From positions 92,061 through 156,060 of the forward strand of contig NZ_KB894807.1 of the NCBI RefSeq assembly GCF_000374645.1: a stretch of 64,000 bases of DNA, in the 5' to 3' direction. Numbering within the stretch: position 1 is the first letter of the stretch; every line of letters starts with the position of its first letter. This DNA is from Arhodomonas aquaeolei DSM 8974 (GTDB lineage: Bacteria > Pseudomonadota > Gammaproteobacteria > Nitrococcales > Nitrococcaceae). The notes under the pieces are model-generated. The model was not told where the DNA came from, did not search any database, and saw only the letters and a program-made list of their open reading frames with translations. The position numbers were made by a program, and so were the translations under genes. Positions 9,218 to 19,623 of the stretch are shown piece by piece.

Positions 9218-10021
9218 ATGAATCTGATCACCTTCAACGCCTACCGCGCCCTGGGCCTGCCTGGCGTGCGTTACCTCCGCCCCGAGTCCTTCCCCGCCTG
9301 CCGCAGCGAGCTCCTCGACGCCGACTGGCTCCTCTTCCCCGAGTACTGGCAGGTCAACGCCCTCGTCTACGCGATGCAGCGGCGGATCTTCCCGAGTCCG
9401 GCGAGCTATCACCTCGGCCACGACAAGATCGAGATGACCCGTGCCCTGCAGGCGGCCTTCCCGGCCCACGTGCCCGAGACCCTCATCCTCCCGGCGAACG
9501 CCCTCGCCGTGGAGCAGGCACTCGACGTGCTCGGGCTGCCGCTGGTGGCGAAGGTCCCGCGCAGCTCCATGGGCCGGGGCGTGGCGCTGATCGACAGCGC
9601 CGCGGCGCTGCGTGCGTGGGCAGCGGAGCACGACGTGCTCTACGTGCAGGAGGTCCTGCCGGCGCAGCGCGACCTGCGCGTGGTCTACGTCGGCGACCGG
9701 GTGGTGACGGCCTACTGGCGCGAGGGCGCCGAGGGCGCGTTCCACAACAACGTCGCCCGCGGCGGGCGGCTGGTGTTCGACGACGTCCCCGACGCGGCGG
9801 TGGCGCTGGTCGGGCGCATGGCACGGCACCTGGGCATCGATCACGCGGGCTTCGACCTGCTCACCGTGGGCGGCCACTTCTACGTGCTGGAGTTCAACGT
9901 ATTCTTCGGCAACGAGGGGCTCAACGCGGCGGGCGTCCCGCTCGCACGCCATATCCTCGACTATCTCCGCGACGGCAACCGCACGCCGCCGGGGGACACG
10001 CCCCTGCGGCTCGCCGGCTGA
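9218..10021 (+). CDS. ATP-grasp (RimK-like) protein
   Basis: A 267-residue protein with an ATP-grasp fold. A pre-ATP-grasp segment (residues about 1-75) leads into the nucleotide-binding half, with [16 protein letters not shown] near 110-125, and then the metal-binding half with [20 protein letters not shown] near 210-230. ATP-grasp enzymes of this RimK/GshB type join a carboxylate to an amine or thiol through an acylphosphate; the substrate cannot be read from sequence. The ATG at 9218 is chosen because the domain begins directly after it. It diverges from guaA (97-base gap) and converges on the MFS gene (9-base gap). Confidence 0.75.
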   Translation: MNLITFNAYRALGLPGVRYLRPESFPACRSELLDADWLLFPEYWQVNALVYAMQRRIFPSPASYHLGHDKIEMTRALQAAFPAHVPETLILPANALAVEQALDVLGLPLVAKVPRSSMGRGVALIDSAAALRAWAAEHDVLYVQEVLPAQRDLRVVYVGDRVVTAYWREGAEGAFHNNVARGGRLVFDDVPDAAVALVGRMARHLGIDHAGFDLLTVGGHFYVLEFNVFFGNEGLNAAGVPLARHILDYLRDGNRTPPGDTPLRLAG

Positions 10022-10030
10022 CGCCCGGGT

Positions 10031-11252
10031 TCAGGCCGCCGGGCGCAGCAGCAGCCGCGCGGCGATCAGCCCCAGCAGCGGACCGATCACCAGCGGCGTG
10101 AGCAGGTAGCGTGCCGGCAGCACGAACTGCAGCCAGTCCAGCAGGCCGAGGGTGACGATGCTGATGGCGAAGCCGACCGAGTTCACCAGCGTCAGCGCCG
10201 AGCCCACGAGCTCGCGGGGTGCATTGGCGGCGTTCAGCGTCGAGAACTGGGGCGAATCGCCGGCGACGGCAATCCCCCAGACCAGCAGGATCCCGACGAA
10301 GGCCGTCGGTCCGGCCTGGAAGATCAGCGGCGAGAGTGCGCAGCACACCCCCGAGACGAGGAGCTGCACCCAGGCAACCCGGCCGCTGCCCCACCGCCGC
10401 GCCATCAGGCCGCCGCCGGCGCAGCCCAGCGCCCCCATGGCGATCACGCCGAAGGCCAGCAGCGGGATCGCCCGGGGATCGCTGCCGTGGGCGGCGAACC
10501 ACACCGGCGCGAACGCCCAGAACGCGTAGAGCTCCCACATGTGGCCGAAATAGCCGAACGCCGAGGCACGGAAGGCCGGGGAGCGGAAGGCGAGGAACAC
10601 ACCGCCGAAGCGCACCGGCCCGCTGCGGGCGAGGTGCGGCCCCTCTGGGGCCAGGGCCATCACCGCGCCGGCCACCACCCCGGCCAGCGAGGTCGCGGCG
10701 ATCACCAGCGGCCACAGGGCGCCCGGCAGGACGCTGCGCAGCAGGTGGCCGGAGGCGGTGCCGAGCACCAGTGCCCCCACCAGGAAGCCCAGCGCCCGGC
10801 CCAGCCCCTCCCGGTACCAGCCGGCGGCGATCTTCATCCCCACCGGATAGATCCCGGCGAGGCACACCCCGACGACGAACCGGGCCACCACGACGGCGAC
10901 GGCCTGGTCCGCGAGGGGGATCACCGCGGCGTTGGCAGAGGCACCGGCCAGCGCCGCGACCAGGAAAACCCGGCCGGGGTGGAAACGGTCCGCCACCGCC
11001 AGCAGCGCGTTGACGAGGGTGCCGGCGATGAAGCCGAGCTGCACCGCGGCGGTGACCCAGCCCACACCGCCGGGGACGTCCCAGTGCGCCTGCAGTGCCG
11101 GCATCACCGCGTTGGGCGCGAACCACATGGACGTGGCCAGCAGCTGGGCGGCCACGATGGCGGGCAGGAACCAGCGGGGGCGCCCGGCGGCGTCCGTGCC
11201 CCCGCTGTGGTGCCCCCGCTGTGTCCGGCGATCCACGCGCGTTCGCCCGGGT

Positions 11253-11263
<11 letters not shown>
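10031..11263 (-). CDS. MFS transporter
   Basis: A 410-residue inner-membrane protein with about twelve hydrophobic spans in two halves. It lacks a signature that would define a substrate, although the general MFS pattern (loop basic residues after span 2, glycine-rich spans 4-5) is visible. The start is GTG at 11263, 11 bases inside the 3' end of guaB, so translation is probably coupled to guaB. An MFS permease attached to guaB raises the idea of purine or nucleoside transport, but that is contextual inference only. Confidence 0.82.
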
Positions 11264-12722
<1,459 letters not shown>

Positions 12723-12768
12723 ACGGCGGGCACCTGCTCGTCATGGCGGGATTGATGAATAACCGGCC

Positions 12769-12797
12769 ATTATAGTCCGCGCGCGAGTCACGGTAAA
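12769..12797 (-). promoter_or_regulatory. Putative guaB promoter
   Basis: On the minus strand, TTTACC (12792-12797, four of six matches to the -35 consensus) and a perfect TATAAT (12769-12774) are 17 bases apart. They lie about 45 bases upstream of the guaB start codon, which is a normal arrangement for a sigma-70 promoter. Confidence 0.65.
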
Positions 12798-12940
12798 CGC
12801 GCGCGGCCCGCGCGGAGAGACGCCCGCCGGCCCCACCGCGACGACGGTGCACACGGCATCGCCCGTTCCCGGCCCTGGTAGTATCATCCGCGGACGGCGG
12901 GCGCCTCACCGCCCCATTCACGAGCCGCCGATACGGGACC

Positions 12941-14131
12941 ATGAACGAGTCAGACACCGACACCGCCGCAACGCAAGACAACCGACGCGACGCCGAGACG
13001 CGGGAGGCCCACCGGGTCACACTGCTCGGCGCGGGCATCGACACGGCCATCGGTGTTGCCAAGGTCGTCGCCGGCGCGCTGGTGGGCTCCGCTGCACTGA
13101 TCGCCGACGGTATTCACTCGTTCTCGGACGTGCTCACCGATGCGTTCGTGATCGCCGCCACCCACTTCGGCCGGCGCGGGCCGGACAGCAATCACCCCTA
13201 CGGCCACGGCCGTATCGAGACCCTCGCGACACTGTGGCTCGGCAGCGTGCTGATCTTCGTCGCCGGCGGCATCGCGTGGGCGAGCATCTCCCGCCTGGTC
13301 CACGGCACACCGGTGCACGCCCCCGGCGCCTGGGCGATCGGGGTCGCGGTGATCGGCCTCGTCTCCAAGGAGTGGATCTACCGCTACACCCTCGCTGTCG
13401 CCCGCCGGATCGGCTCGCGGCTGCTCGAGGCCAACGCCTGGCACTCACGCTCTGACGCCCTCTCCACCGTCGTCGTGCTCCTCGGCCTGATCGGGGCGCA
13501 GTTCGGGATCGGCTGGCTTGACGCCGTCGCCGCCACGGTGGTGGGCATCATGGTCGGACAGATCGGTGGCCAGCTGCTGTGGGAATCCAGCCAGGAGCTG
13601 GTGGACACGGCACTGCCGGAGGCCGAGCAGGAGACCATGCGCGAGGTCGCGGAGGCCGTCGAGGGCGTGCGCGGCGTCCACGAGCTGCGCACCCGCACCC
13701 TCGGCAGCGAGGTCGTCGCGGACCTGCACATCGTCGTGCCCGCAAGGGTCACCGTCTCCGAGGGCCACGAGATCGGCAACGAAGTTGCCCGGCGCCTGCG
13801 CGAGTCATTCCCGCGGCTCACCGACGTCACCTTCCACATCGATCCCCAGGATGACGAGGCCAAGCCGGAGCACGGCCTGCGCCCTGGCCTGCCCCTGCGG
13901 CGGGACGTGGAGGGCGAGCTGGAGGCGGTCTGGTCCGGTTTACCCGCCTGGCGGGACCGCGTGGCGCTGGACCTGCACTACCTCGACAACGAGATCAACA
14001 TCTCGCTGTACGTCGACGACCTCCCGGACGGCCAGGACCTGCACCAGGCAGCCGCCGTGCTGCGCGAAGCCGCCCGGGGACTCGAATGGATCGGCGACCT
14101 GCGCGTCTGGAAGGGCCCCGGCCGGGGCTGA
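12941..14131 (+). CDS. Cation diffusion facilitator (CDF) exporter
   Basis: A 396-residue inner-membrane metal/proton antiporter. The N-terminal membrane domain (residues about 25-235) contains the CDF metal-site motifs, with SAALIADGIHSFSDVLTD in span 2 and the HPYGHGRIETLATL loop. An LLEANAWHSRSDALSTVVV segment in span 5 carries the second HxxxD metal site. A cytosolic ferredoxin-like domain follows at about 235-310. The last roughly 80 residues extend beyond the common 300-residue form. Likely substrates are Zn2+, Fe2+, Mn2+ or Co2+; no clear specificity signature was read. Confidence 0.92.
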   Translation: MNESDTDTAATQDNRRDAETREAHRVTLLGAGIDTAIGVAKVVAGALVGSAALIADGIHSFSDVLTDAFVIAATHFGRRGPDSNHPYGHGRIETLATLWLGSVLIFVAGGIAWASISRLVHGTPVHAPGAWAIGVAVIGLVSKEWIYRYTLAVARRIGSRLLEANAWHSRSDALSTVVVLLGLIGAQFGIGWLDAVAATVVGIMVGQIGGQLLWESSQELVDTALPEAEQETMREVAEAVEGVRGVHELRTRTLGSEVVADLHIVVPARVTVSEGHEIGNEVARRLRESFPRLTDVTFHIDPQDDEAKPEHGLRPGLPLRRDVEGELEAVWSGLPAWRDRVALDLHYLDNEINISLYVDDLPDGQDLHQAAAVLREAARGLEWIGDLRVWKGPGRG

Positions 14132-14142
14132 GGGGAGGGATC

Positions 14143-14607
14143 ATGGCCCGCCGCCTGCTGATCGTCGCCCACGCCCCCTCCCCCAACACCCGGACGCTGC
14201 TGGAGGCCGCCGAACGCGGCGCGCGCAGCCCCGAGGTATCCGGGGTGGAGGTCGAGGTGTCCGCGCCGCTGGAGACGGGCCCGGAGTCCGTTCTCGCCTG
14301 CGATGCCATCCTGCTCGGCACCACCGAGAACCTCGGCAGCATGAGCGGCGCGCTCAAGGACTTCTTCGACCGCTGCTACTACCCGGTGCTGGAGCGCCAG
14401 CAGGGCCTGCCCTGCGCGCTGTACATCCGCGCCGGCCGGGACGGCACCGGCACCCGGCGCCAGGCCGAGACCATCATCACCGGCCTGCGCTGGCGCTGGG
14501 TGCAGCCGCCGTTGATCCTGCAGGGCACGTGGGACCCGGCCTTCGCCGATCAGGTCGACGAGCTGGCGGAGGGCCTCGCCGCAGGGCTGGAGACCGGCAT
14601 CATCTGA
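14143..14607 (+). CDS. Flavodoxin-like NAD(P)H-dependent reductase family protein
   Basis: A 154-residue protein with a flavodoxin-like fold. The N-terminal LLIVAHAPSPNTRTL matches the FMN phosphate-binding loop, and LLGTTENLGSMSGALKDFFDRCYY (read here from about residue 67) is the second FMN loop seen in flavodoxin and NADPH-dependent FMN reductase families. Such proteins transfer electrons or reduce quinones or flavins. The start at 14143 follows GGGAGGG. It begins 11 bases after the CDF gene and is likely co-transcribed with it. Physiological partner unknown. Confidence 0.8.
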   Translation: MARRLLIVAHAPSPNTRTLLEAAERGARSPEVSGVEVEVSAPLETGPESVLACDAILLGTTENLGSMSGALKDFFDRCYYPVLERQQGLPCALYIRAGRDGTGTRRQAETIITGLRWRWVQPPLILQGTWDPAFADQVDELAEGLAAGLETGII

Positions 14608-14708
14608 ACGCAGCCTTGACGGCGGCCGCCGGACGGTCCGGCGGTTGCGCTGTGCAGCATCATCCGTGCTTGCCCGGGCACACCCCGACCTTGGTATTCT
14701 TCCCGCCC

Positions 14709-16112
14709 ATGGTCGACAACGCGCCGCCGCCACAGGACGTCTACACCGTCTCCCGGCTCAACCGCGAGGTGAAGCTGCTGCTGGAGAGCGGCTTCCCCCT
14801 GCTCTGGGTCGAGGGCGAGGTCTCCAACCTGGCGCGTCCACGCTCCGGCCACATCTACTTCAGCCTCAAGGACGGCGAGGCGCAGGTGCGCTGCGCCATG
14901 TTCCGCAACCGCAACCTCCACCTGCGCTTCCGCCCGGCGGACGGGACGCGCGTGATCGCACGCGTTCGCGTGAGCCTCTATCCCGCCCGCGGCGAGTTCC
15001 AGCTCATCGTCGAGCACATGGAGCCGGCCGGCGACGGCGCACTGCGGCAGGCCTTCGAGCAGCTCAAGGCGCGGCTCGACCGCGAGGGGCTGTTCGCCGC
15101 CGAACGCAAGCGCGCCCTGCCGTCGCGGATCCGGCGCCTGGGGGTGGTCACCTCGCCGACCGGCGCGGCGATCCGCGACGTGCTCCACGTGCTCCGGCGG
15201 CGCTTCCCCGGCATGCATGTCATCGTCTACCCGGTACCGGTCCAGGGCGAGGGCGCGGCAGAGGCCATCGCCGCACGGCTGGCCCAGGCGGGCCGCCGCG
15301 GCGAGGTCGACACGGTCCTGCTCACCCGGGGCGGCGGCTCGCTGGAGGACCTCTGGGCGTTCAACGAGGAGGTCCTCGCCCGCGCGATCGCCGCCTGCCC
15401 GCTGCCGGTGGTCTCCGCCGTGGGCCACGAGGTGGACGTCACCATCTCCGACCTGGTCGCCGACCAGCGCGCACCGACCCCCTCCGCCGCTGCCGAGCTC
15501 CTCTCGCCGGACGCGGCAACGCTGCGCCAGGCGGTCGTCGAGCGGCGCCGCCGCCTCATCGCCGCCATGCGCGATGTGCTCCACCGGCGGCGCACGACAC
15601 TCACCGGGGTGGACCACCGGCTGCGCCTGCAGCATCCCGGCCGGCGCCTGCAGGAGCGCGCCCAACGGCTCGACGAGCTGGAGCAGCGCCTCGCCGGCGC
15701 ACAGCGGCGGGCCATCGCCACGCGGCGGCAGCACCTGGCCGGCCTGGCCCGCCGGCTCGCGCCCCACGATCCGCGCCGGCGGATCCCGGAGCGGCGCGAG
15801 CGCGTGGACGAGCTCACCCGGCGGCTGGGCAACGGTGTCCGGCGCACACTGGCCGCCAAACGCACCGGCCTGACACACCAGATGCACGCCCTCCAGGCCG
15901 TCAGCCCCCTGGCAACCCTGGAGCGCGGCTACGCCATTGTCGCCGATGCCGGAAATGGCGTGCCGCTTCGTGACGCCACCGAGGCGGGCGACGGCACCCG
16001 GGTGCTGGCCCGGCTCTCCCGCGGCGAGCTCCTCTGCCGGGTGGAGTCGCACCGGCCGGCCGGCGGGGAGACGCTGCTGCCCGCACCGGACAATCCGGAC
16101 TCCACGGCGTGA
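14709..16112 (+). CDS. xseA: Exodeoxyribonuclease VII large subunit
   Basis: A 467-residue cytosolic nuclease subunit. With XseB it degrades single-stranded DNA from both ends. The N-terminal OB-fold (residues about 8-105, LWVEGEVSNLARPRSGHIYF) is followed by the catalytic domain with GVVTSPTGAAIRD, a TRGGGSLEDLWAFN motif and the AVGHEVDVTISD block. An arginine-rich helical region and a C-terminal GYAIV segment complete the family pattern. The ATG at 14709 matches the family N-terminus; the frame is open far upstream but that part is a shadow of the CDF gene. No xseB is seen nearby. Confidence 0.96.
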   Translation: MVDNAPPPQDVYTVSRLNREVKLLLESGFPLLWVEGEVSNLARPRSGHIYFSLKDGEAQVRCAMFRNRNLHLRFRPADGTRVIARVRVSLYPARGEFQLIVEHMEPAGDGALRQAFEQLKARLDREGLFAAERKRALPSRIRRLGVVTSPTGAAIRDVLHVLRRRFPGMHVIVYPVPVQGEGAAEAIAARLAQAGRRGEVDTVLLTRGGGSLEDLWAFNEEVLARAIAACPLPVVSAVGHEVDVTISDLVADQRAPTPSAAAELLSPDAATLRQAVVERRRRLIAAMRDVLHRRRTTLTGVDHRLRLQHPGRRLQERAQRLDELEQRLAGAQRRAIATRRQHLAGLARRLAPHDPRRRIPERRERVDELTRRLGNGVRRTLAAKRTGLTHQMHALQAVSPLATLERGYAIVADAGNGVPLRDATEAGDGTRVLARLSRGELLCRVESHRPAGGETLLPAPDNPDSTA

Positions 16113-16261
16113 ACGCGCCGGAGGACCCGACAATCGCCGTGGGAGGCACCAGCCGTCACCCCACGGCATAGCGATGCCAAAACGTCTAGGATGGTGCGAT
16201 CGGCCCGGACTGCCGGACCGCAGCACCGATATGAGCCGTATCAACCCTTAACGAGGCGCCC

Positions 16262-19200
16262 ATGCACTTCGAGAAACCCTCTGTTGTCGACCACCCGCTG
16301 TACCAGCCCGTCATCTCCGCCTATCGCTGTGACGAGACGGCGCACGTGCGCAAGCTGCTGGACGCCGCGGATCTGCCCGCCGAGTCCAAGGAGCGCATCG
16401 CCGAACGCGCCCGGGGCCTGGTCCAGGAGGTCCGGCGCAACAGCCGCGACAGCGGTATCGACGCGTTCATGCACGAATACGAGCTCTCCAGCCAGGAGGG
16501 GGTCGTGCTCATGTGCCTGGCCGAGGCGATGCTGCGGGTGCCGGACGCGGAGACGGTCGACAAGCTCATCGAGGACAAGATCGGCGGCTCCAACTGGGAA
16601 TCGCACCTCGGCGCGAGCACCTCGTGGTTCGTCAACGCCTCGACCTGGGGCCTGATGCTCACCGGCCGCGTGCTCAAGAGCCAGGACAACCCGGAGCGCA
16701 ACTTCCGCACCATCATGCACCGGATGGTCCGGCGCAGCGGCGAGCCCGTGATCCGCCAGGCGGTGCGCCAGGCCATGCGCATCATGGGCCGGCAGTTCGT
16801 GATGGGCCGCACCATCAACGAAGCGCTCAAGCGCGCCCGCCCCCTGGAGAAGGAGGGCTACCGCTACTCCTACGACATGCTCGGCGAGGCCGCCCGCACC
16901 GAGGCGGACGCCCTGCGCTACTTCGAGGACTACCGCCAGGCCATCGAGGCGATCGGCGCCGTCGCCGGCGACCGCGGTCCGTACGACTCCCCCGGGGTGT
17001 CGGTGAAGCTCTCCGCGCTGCACGCGCGCTACGAGCTCAGCCACCGCCGCCGCGTCATGGAGGAGCTGGTGCCACGGCTGCGCGACCTCTGCCGGCTGGC
17101 CGCCCACCACGACATCAACCTCACCATCGACGCCGAAGAGGCCGCGCGCCTGGACCTGTCCATGGAGATCATCGAGATGGTCTCCTCGGACCCGGAGCTG
17201 GGCGACTGGCAGGGCCTCGGCCTCGCCGTGCAGGCCTACCAGAAGCGCGCCTTCCCGCTGCTGGACTGGCTCGCCGACCTGGCACGGCGCCACGGCCGGC
17301 GCTTCATGGTGCGGCTGGTCAAGGGCGCATACTGGGACACCGAGATCAAGATCGCCCAGGAGCAGGGCCTCGACGGCTACCCGGTGTTCACCCGCAAGGC
17401 GAACACCGACGTCGCCTACCTGGCCTGCGCGCGCAAGATGCTCGCCGACCGCGAGGCGTTCTACCCGCAGTTCGCCACCCACAACGCCCACACCCTCGCC
17501 TACGTGCTGGAGGTGGCCGGCGATAACCGCGACTTCGAGTTCCAGCGCCTGCACGGCATGGGCGAGGCGCTCTACGACCAGATCGTCGGCGAGGACAACC
17601 TAGACCTGCCCTGCCGCATCTACGCCCCGGTGGGCAGCCACGAGGACCTGCTCGCCTACCTGGTGCGCCGGCTGCTGGAGAACGGCGCGAACAGCTCCTT
17701 CGTCAACCGCATCGTCGACGAGAAGACCCCGGTGGACGAGATCATCGCCGACCCCATCGCCCAGGTCCGTCGTCACCATACGATCCCGCACCCGCGGATC
17801 CCCCTGCCCGCGGACATCTACGGGCCGGAGCGGCGCAACTCCATGGGCGTGGACATCAGCGACATCACCCACCTGAACTGGCTGCACGAGGGCATGCAGC
17901 GCGCCGACGCGATGGACTGGCAGGGTGGCCCGATCATCGGCGGCAGCACCCGGCTCGGCGAGGGCGAGGCGGTACGCGCCCCGGCGGACCGCACCCGCGT
18001 GGTCGGCCAGATCACCTGGGCCACGCCCCAGGACGTGGAGGACGCCATCGCCCGCGCCCAGCGCGCCTTCGACGACTGGGACCGCACCCCGGCGAGCGAG
18101 CGCGCCGCCTGCATCGAGCGCTACGCGGACCTCCTCGAGGCCGAGATGCCCACGCTGATCGCCCTGTGCGCCCGTGAGGCGGGCAAGCACATCCCCGACG
18201 GCATCGCCGAGGTGCGCGAGGCGGTGGACTTCTGCCGCTACTACGCGGCTCAGGCCCGGCGGGAGTTCGACGGTCCCATGCCCCTGCCCGGCCCCACCGG
18301 CGAGCGCAACACCATCGAGCTGCGCGGCCGCGGCGTGTTCGTGTGCATCAGCCCGTGGAACTTCCCGCTGGCGATCTTCACCGGCCAGGTGACCGCCGCC
18401 CTGGCGGCCGGCAACGCGGTGATCGCCAAGCCCGCGGAGCAGACCAGCCTGATCGGCCACTACGCCGTCAGCCTGCTCCACCGCGCCGGCATCCCCGGCG
18501 ACGTGCTCCAGCTGCTGCCCGGCGACGGCCCCACCGTGGGCGCGCCGCTGGTGGCGGATCCGCGCATCTCCGGCGTGGCCTTCACCGGCTCCGTGCCCAC
18601 CGCCCGGGGTATCAACCAGACCCTGGCCCAGCGCGACGGGCCGATCCTGCCGCTGATCGCCGAGACCGGTGGCCAGAACGCGATGATCGTGGACTCCTCG
18701 GCGCTGCCGGAGCAGGTCGTCGCGGACGTGCTCAAATCGAGCTTCCAGAGCGCCGGCCAGCGCTGCTCCGCGCTGCGGGTGCTCTACGTGCAGGAGGACA
18801 TCGCCGACAAGCTGCTGGTGATGCTGCGCGGCGCCATGGCGGAGCTCAGCATCGGCGACCCATGGTCGCTCGCCACCGATGTCACCCCGGTGATCGACGA
18901 GGACGCCCGGCGGATGCTGAGCGAGCACGCGGAGCGCATGGAGAAGGAGGCGACCCTGCTGCACCGCTGCGAGCTCCCCGTCAACGGCGGCAGCGGCACA
19001 TTCTTCCCCGCCCAGGCCTACCAGCTCGAGAGCATCGAGCAGCTCGGCGAGGAGAAGTTCGGCCCGATCCTGCACGTGGTCCGCTTCCGCGCCCGGGACA
19101 TCGACCGCGTCGTCGACGAGGTCAACGCCATGGGCTACGGGCTCACCTTCGGCATCCACAGCCGCATCGACACCACGGTGAACCGCGTGGTCTCGCGGAT

Positions 19201-19462
19201 GAAGGTGGGCAACGCCTACGTGAACCGCAACATGATCGGCGCGGTGGTCGGCGTGCACCCGTTCGGCGGCGAGGGGCTCTCCGGCACCGGCCCGAAGGCC
19301 GGCGGCCCGCGCTACCTCTACCGCTTCGCCACTGAGCGGGCGCTATCCATCGACACCACCGCCGCCGGCGGCAACGCCTCGCTGATGTCGCTGGAGGACG
19401 AGGGCACCGGGGAATCCGGCGAGAACCTGCTGCTGCCCGAACCGCAGCGCTTCAACGAGTAA
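16262..19462 (+). CDS. putA: Bifunctional proline dehydrogenase / P5C dehydrogenase
   Basis: A 1066-residue enzyme that oxidises proline to glutamate. The FAD-dependent proline dehydrogenase barrel spans about residues 120-480 (SPGVSVKLSALHARY, RLVKGAYWDTEIK, and FQRLHGMGEALYDQI). The NAD-dependent aldehyde dehydrogenase domain spans about 540-1030, with SPWNFPLAIFTGQVTAALAA, the ETGGQNA glutamate region and catalytic C835 in GQRCSALR. It starts directly with the alpha domain and lacks the N-terminal ribbon-helix-helix of trifunctional PutA (about 1320 residues), so it should not regulate its own gene. It is followed by a small membrane peptide gene and putP. Confidence 0.96.
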   Translation: MHFEKPSVVDHPLYQPVISAYRCDETAHVRKLLDAADLPAESKERIAERARGLVQEVRRNSRDSGIDAFMHEYELSSQEGVVLMCLAEAMLRVPDAETVDKLIEDKIGGSNWESHLGASTSWFVNASTWGLMLTGRVLKSQDNPERNFRTIMHRMVRRSGEPVIRQAVRQAMRIMGRQFVMGRTINEALKRARPLEKEGYRYSYDMLGEAARTEADALRYFEDYRQAIEAIGAVAGDRGPYDSPGVSVKLSALHARYELSHRRRVMEELVPRLRDLCRLAAHHDINLTIDAEEAARLDLSMEIIEMVSSDPELGDWQGLGLAVQAYQKRAFPLLDWLADLARRHGRRFMVRLVKGAYWDTEIKIAQEQGLDGYPVFTRKANTDVAYLACARKMLADREAFYPQFATHNAHTLAYVLEVAGDNRDFEFQRLHGMGEALYDQIVGEDNLDLPCRIYAPVGSHEDLLAYLVRRLLENGANSSFVNRIVDEKTPVDEIIADPIAQVRRHHTIPHPRIPLPADIYGPERRNSMGVDISDITHLNWLHEGMQRADAMDWQGGPIIGGSTRLGEGEAVRAPADRTRVVGQITWATPQDVEDAIARAQRAFDDWDRTPASERAACIERYADLLEAEMPTLIALCAREAGKHIPDGIAEVREAVDFCRYYAAQARREFDGPMPLPGPTGERNTIELRGRGVFVCISPWNFPLAIFTGQVTAALAAGNAVIAKPAEQTSLIGHYAVSLLHRAGIPGDVLQLLPGDGPTVGAPLVADPRISGVAFTGSVPTARGINQTLAQRDGPILPLIAETGGQNAMIVDSSALPEQVVADVLKSSFQSAGQRCSALRVLYVQEDIADKLLVMLRGAMAELSIGDPWSLATDVTPVIDEDARRMLSEHAERMEKEATLLHRCELPVNGGSGTFFPAQAYQLESIEQLGEEKFGPILHVVRFRARDIDRVVDEVNAMGYGLTFGIHSRIDTTVNRVVSRMKVGNAYVNRNMIGAVVGVHPFGGEGLSGTGPKAGGPRYLYRFATERALSIDTTAAGGNASLMSLEDEGTGESGENLLLPEPQRFNE

Positions 19463-19505
19463 CCACCCACACGAGAGACGCGACAACGAGCAAAAGGGGA
19501 TCCCC

Positions 19506-19610
19506 ATGGAAGACGCACTGACCACGGCCACCTGGTTCTGGCTGCTCGTGCCCATGCCGCTGTGCGTGGCGCTGTCCGTCATCACCTGGCTCGGTGCACG
19601 CCGGGGCTAG
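19506..19610 (+). CDS. 34-residue membrane peptide between putA and putP
   Basis: This small gene encodes a 34-residue peptide, MEDALTTATWF... to ...ARRG, with one hydrophobic span of about 19 residues and a short basic tail. AAAAGGGGA lies about 9 bases before its ATG. It ends one base before the AGGAGG that serves putP, so the three genes look like one transcription and translation unit. Very short single-span peptides encoded directly before sodium:solute symporters are annotated elsewhere as symporter small accessory proteins; I place it there by position and composition. A role in symporter assembly or activity is inference. Confidence 0.65.
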   Translation: MEDALTTATWFWLLVPMPLCVALSVITWLGARRG

Positions 19611-19623
19611 AGGAGGCGAGGCG

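Noticed and set aside
13518..14708. A long in-frame 5' extension of xseA
   Set aside because: The extension overlaps the CDF and flavodoxin-like genes in another frame. XseA similarity begins at the ATG at 14709, giving the normal family length.
16136..16167. An inverted repeat after xseA as terminator
   Set aside because: The 8-base arms enclose a 16-base loop and no T-run follows, which is too weak to call.
16262..19462. PutA as a trifunctional autoregulator
   Set aside because: The protein begins directly with the alpha domain and has no N-terminal ribbon-helix-helix domain.
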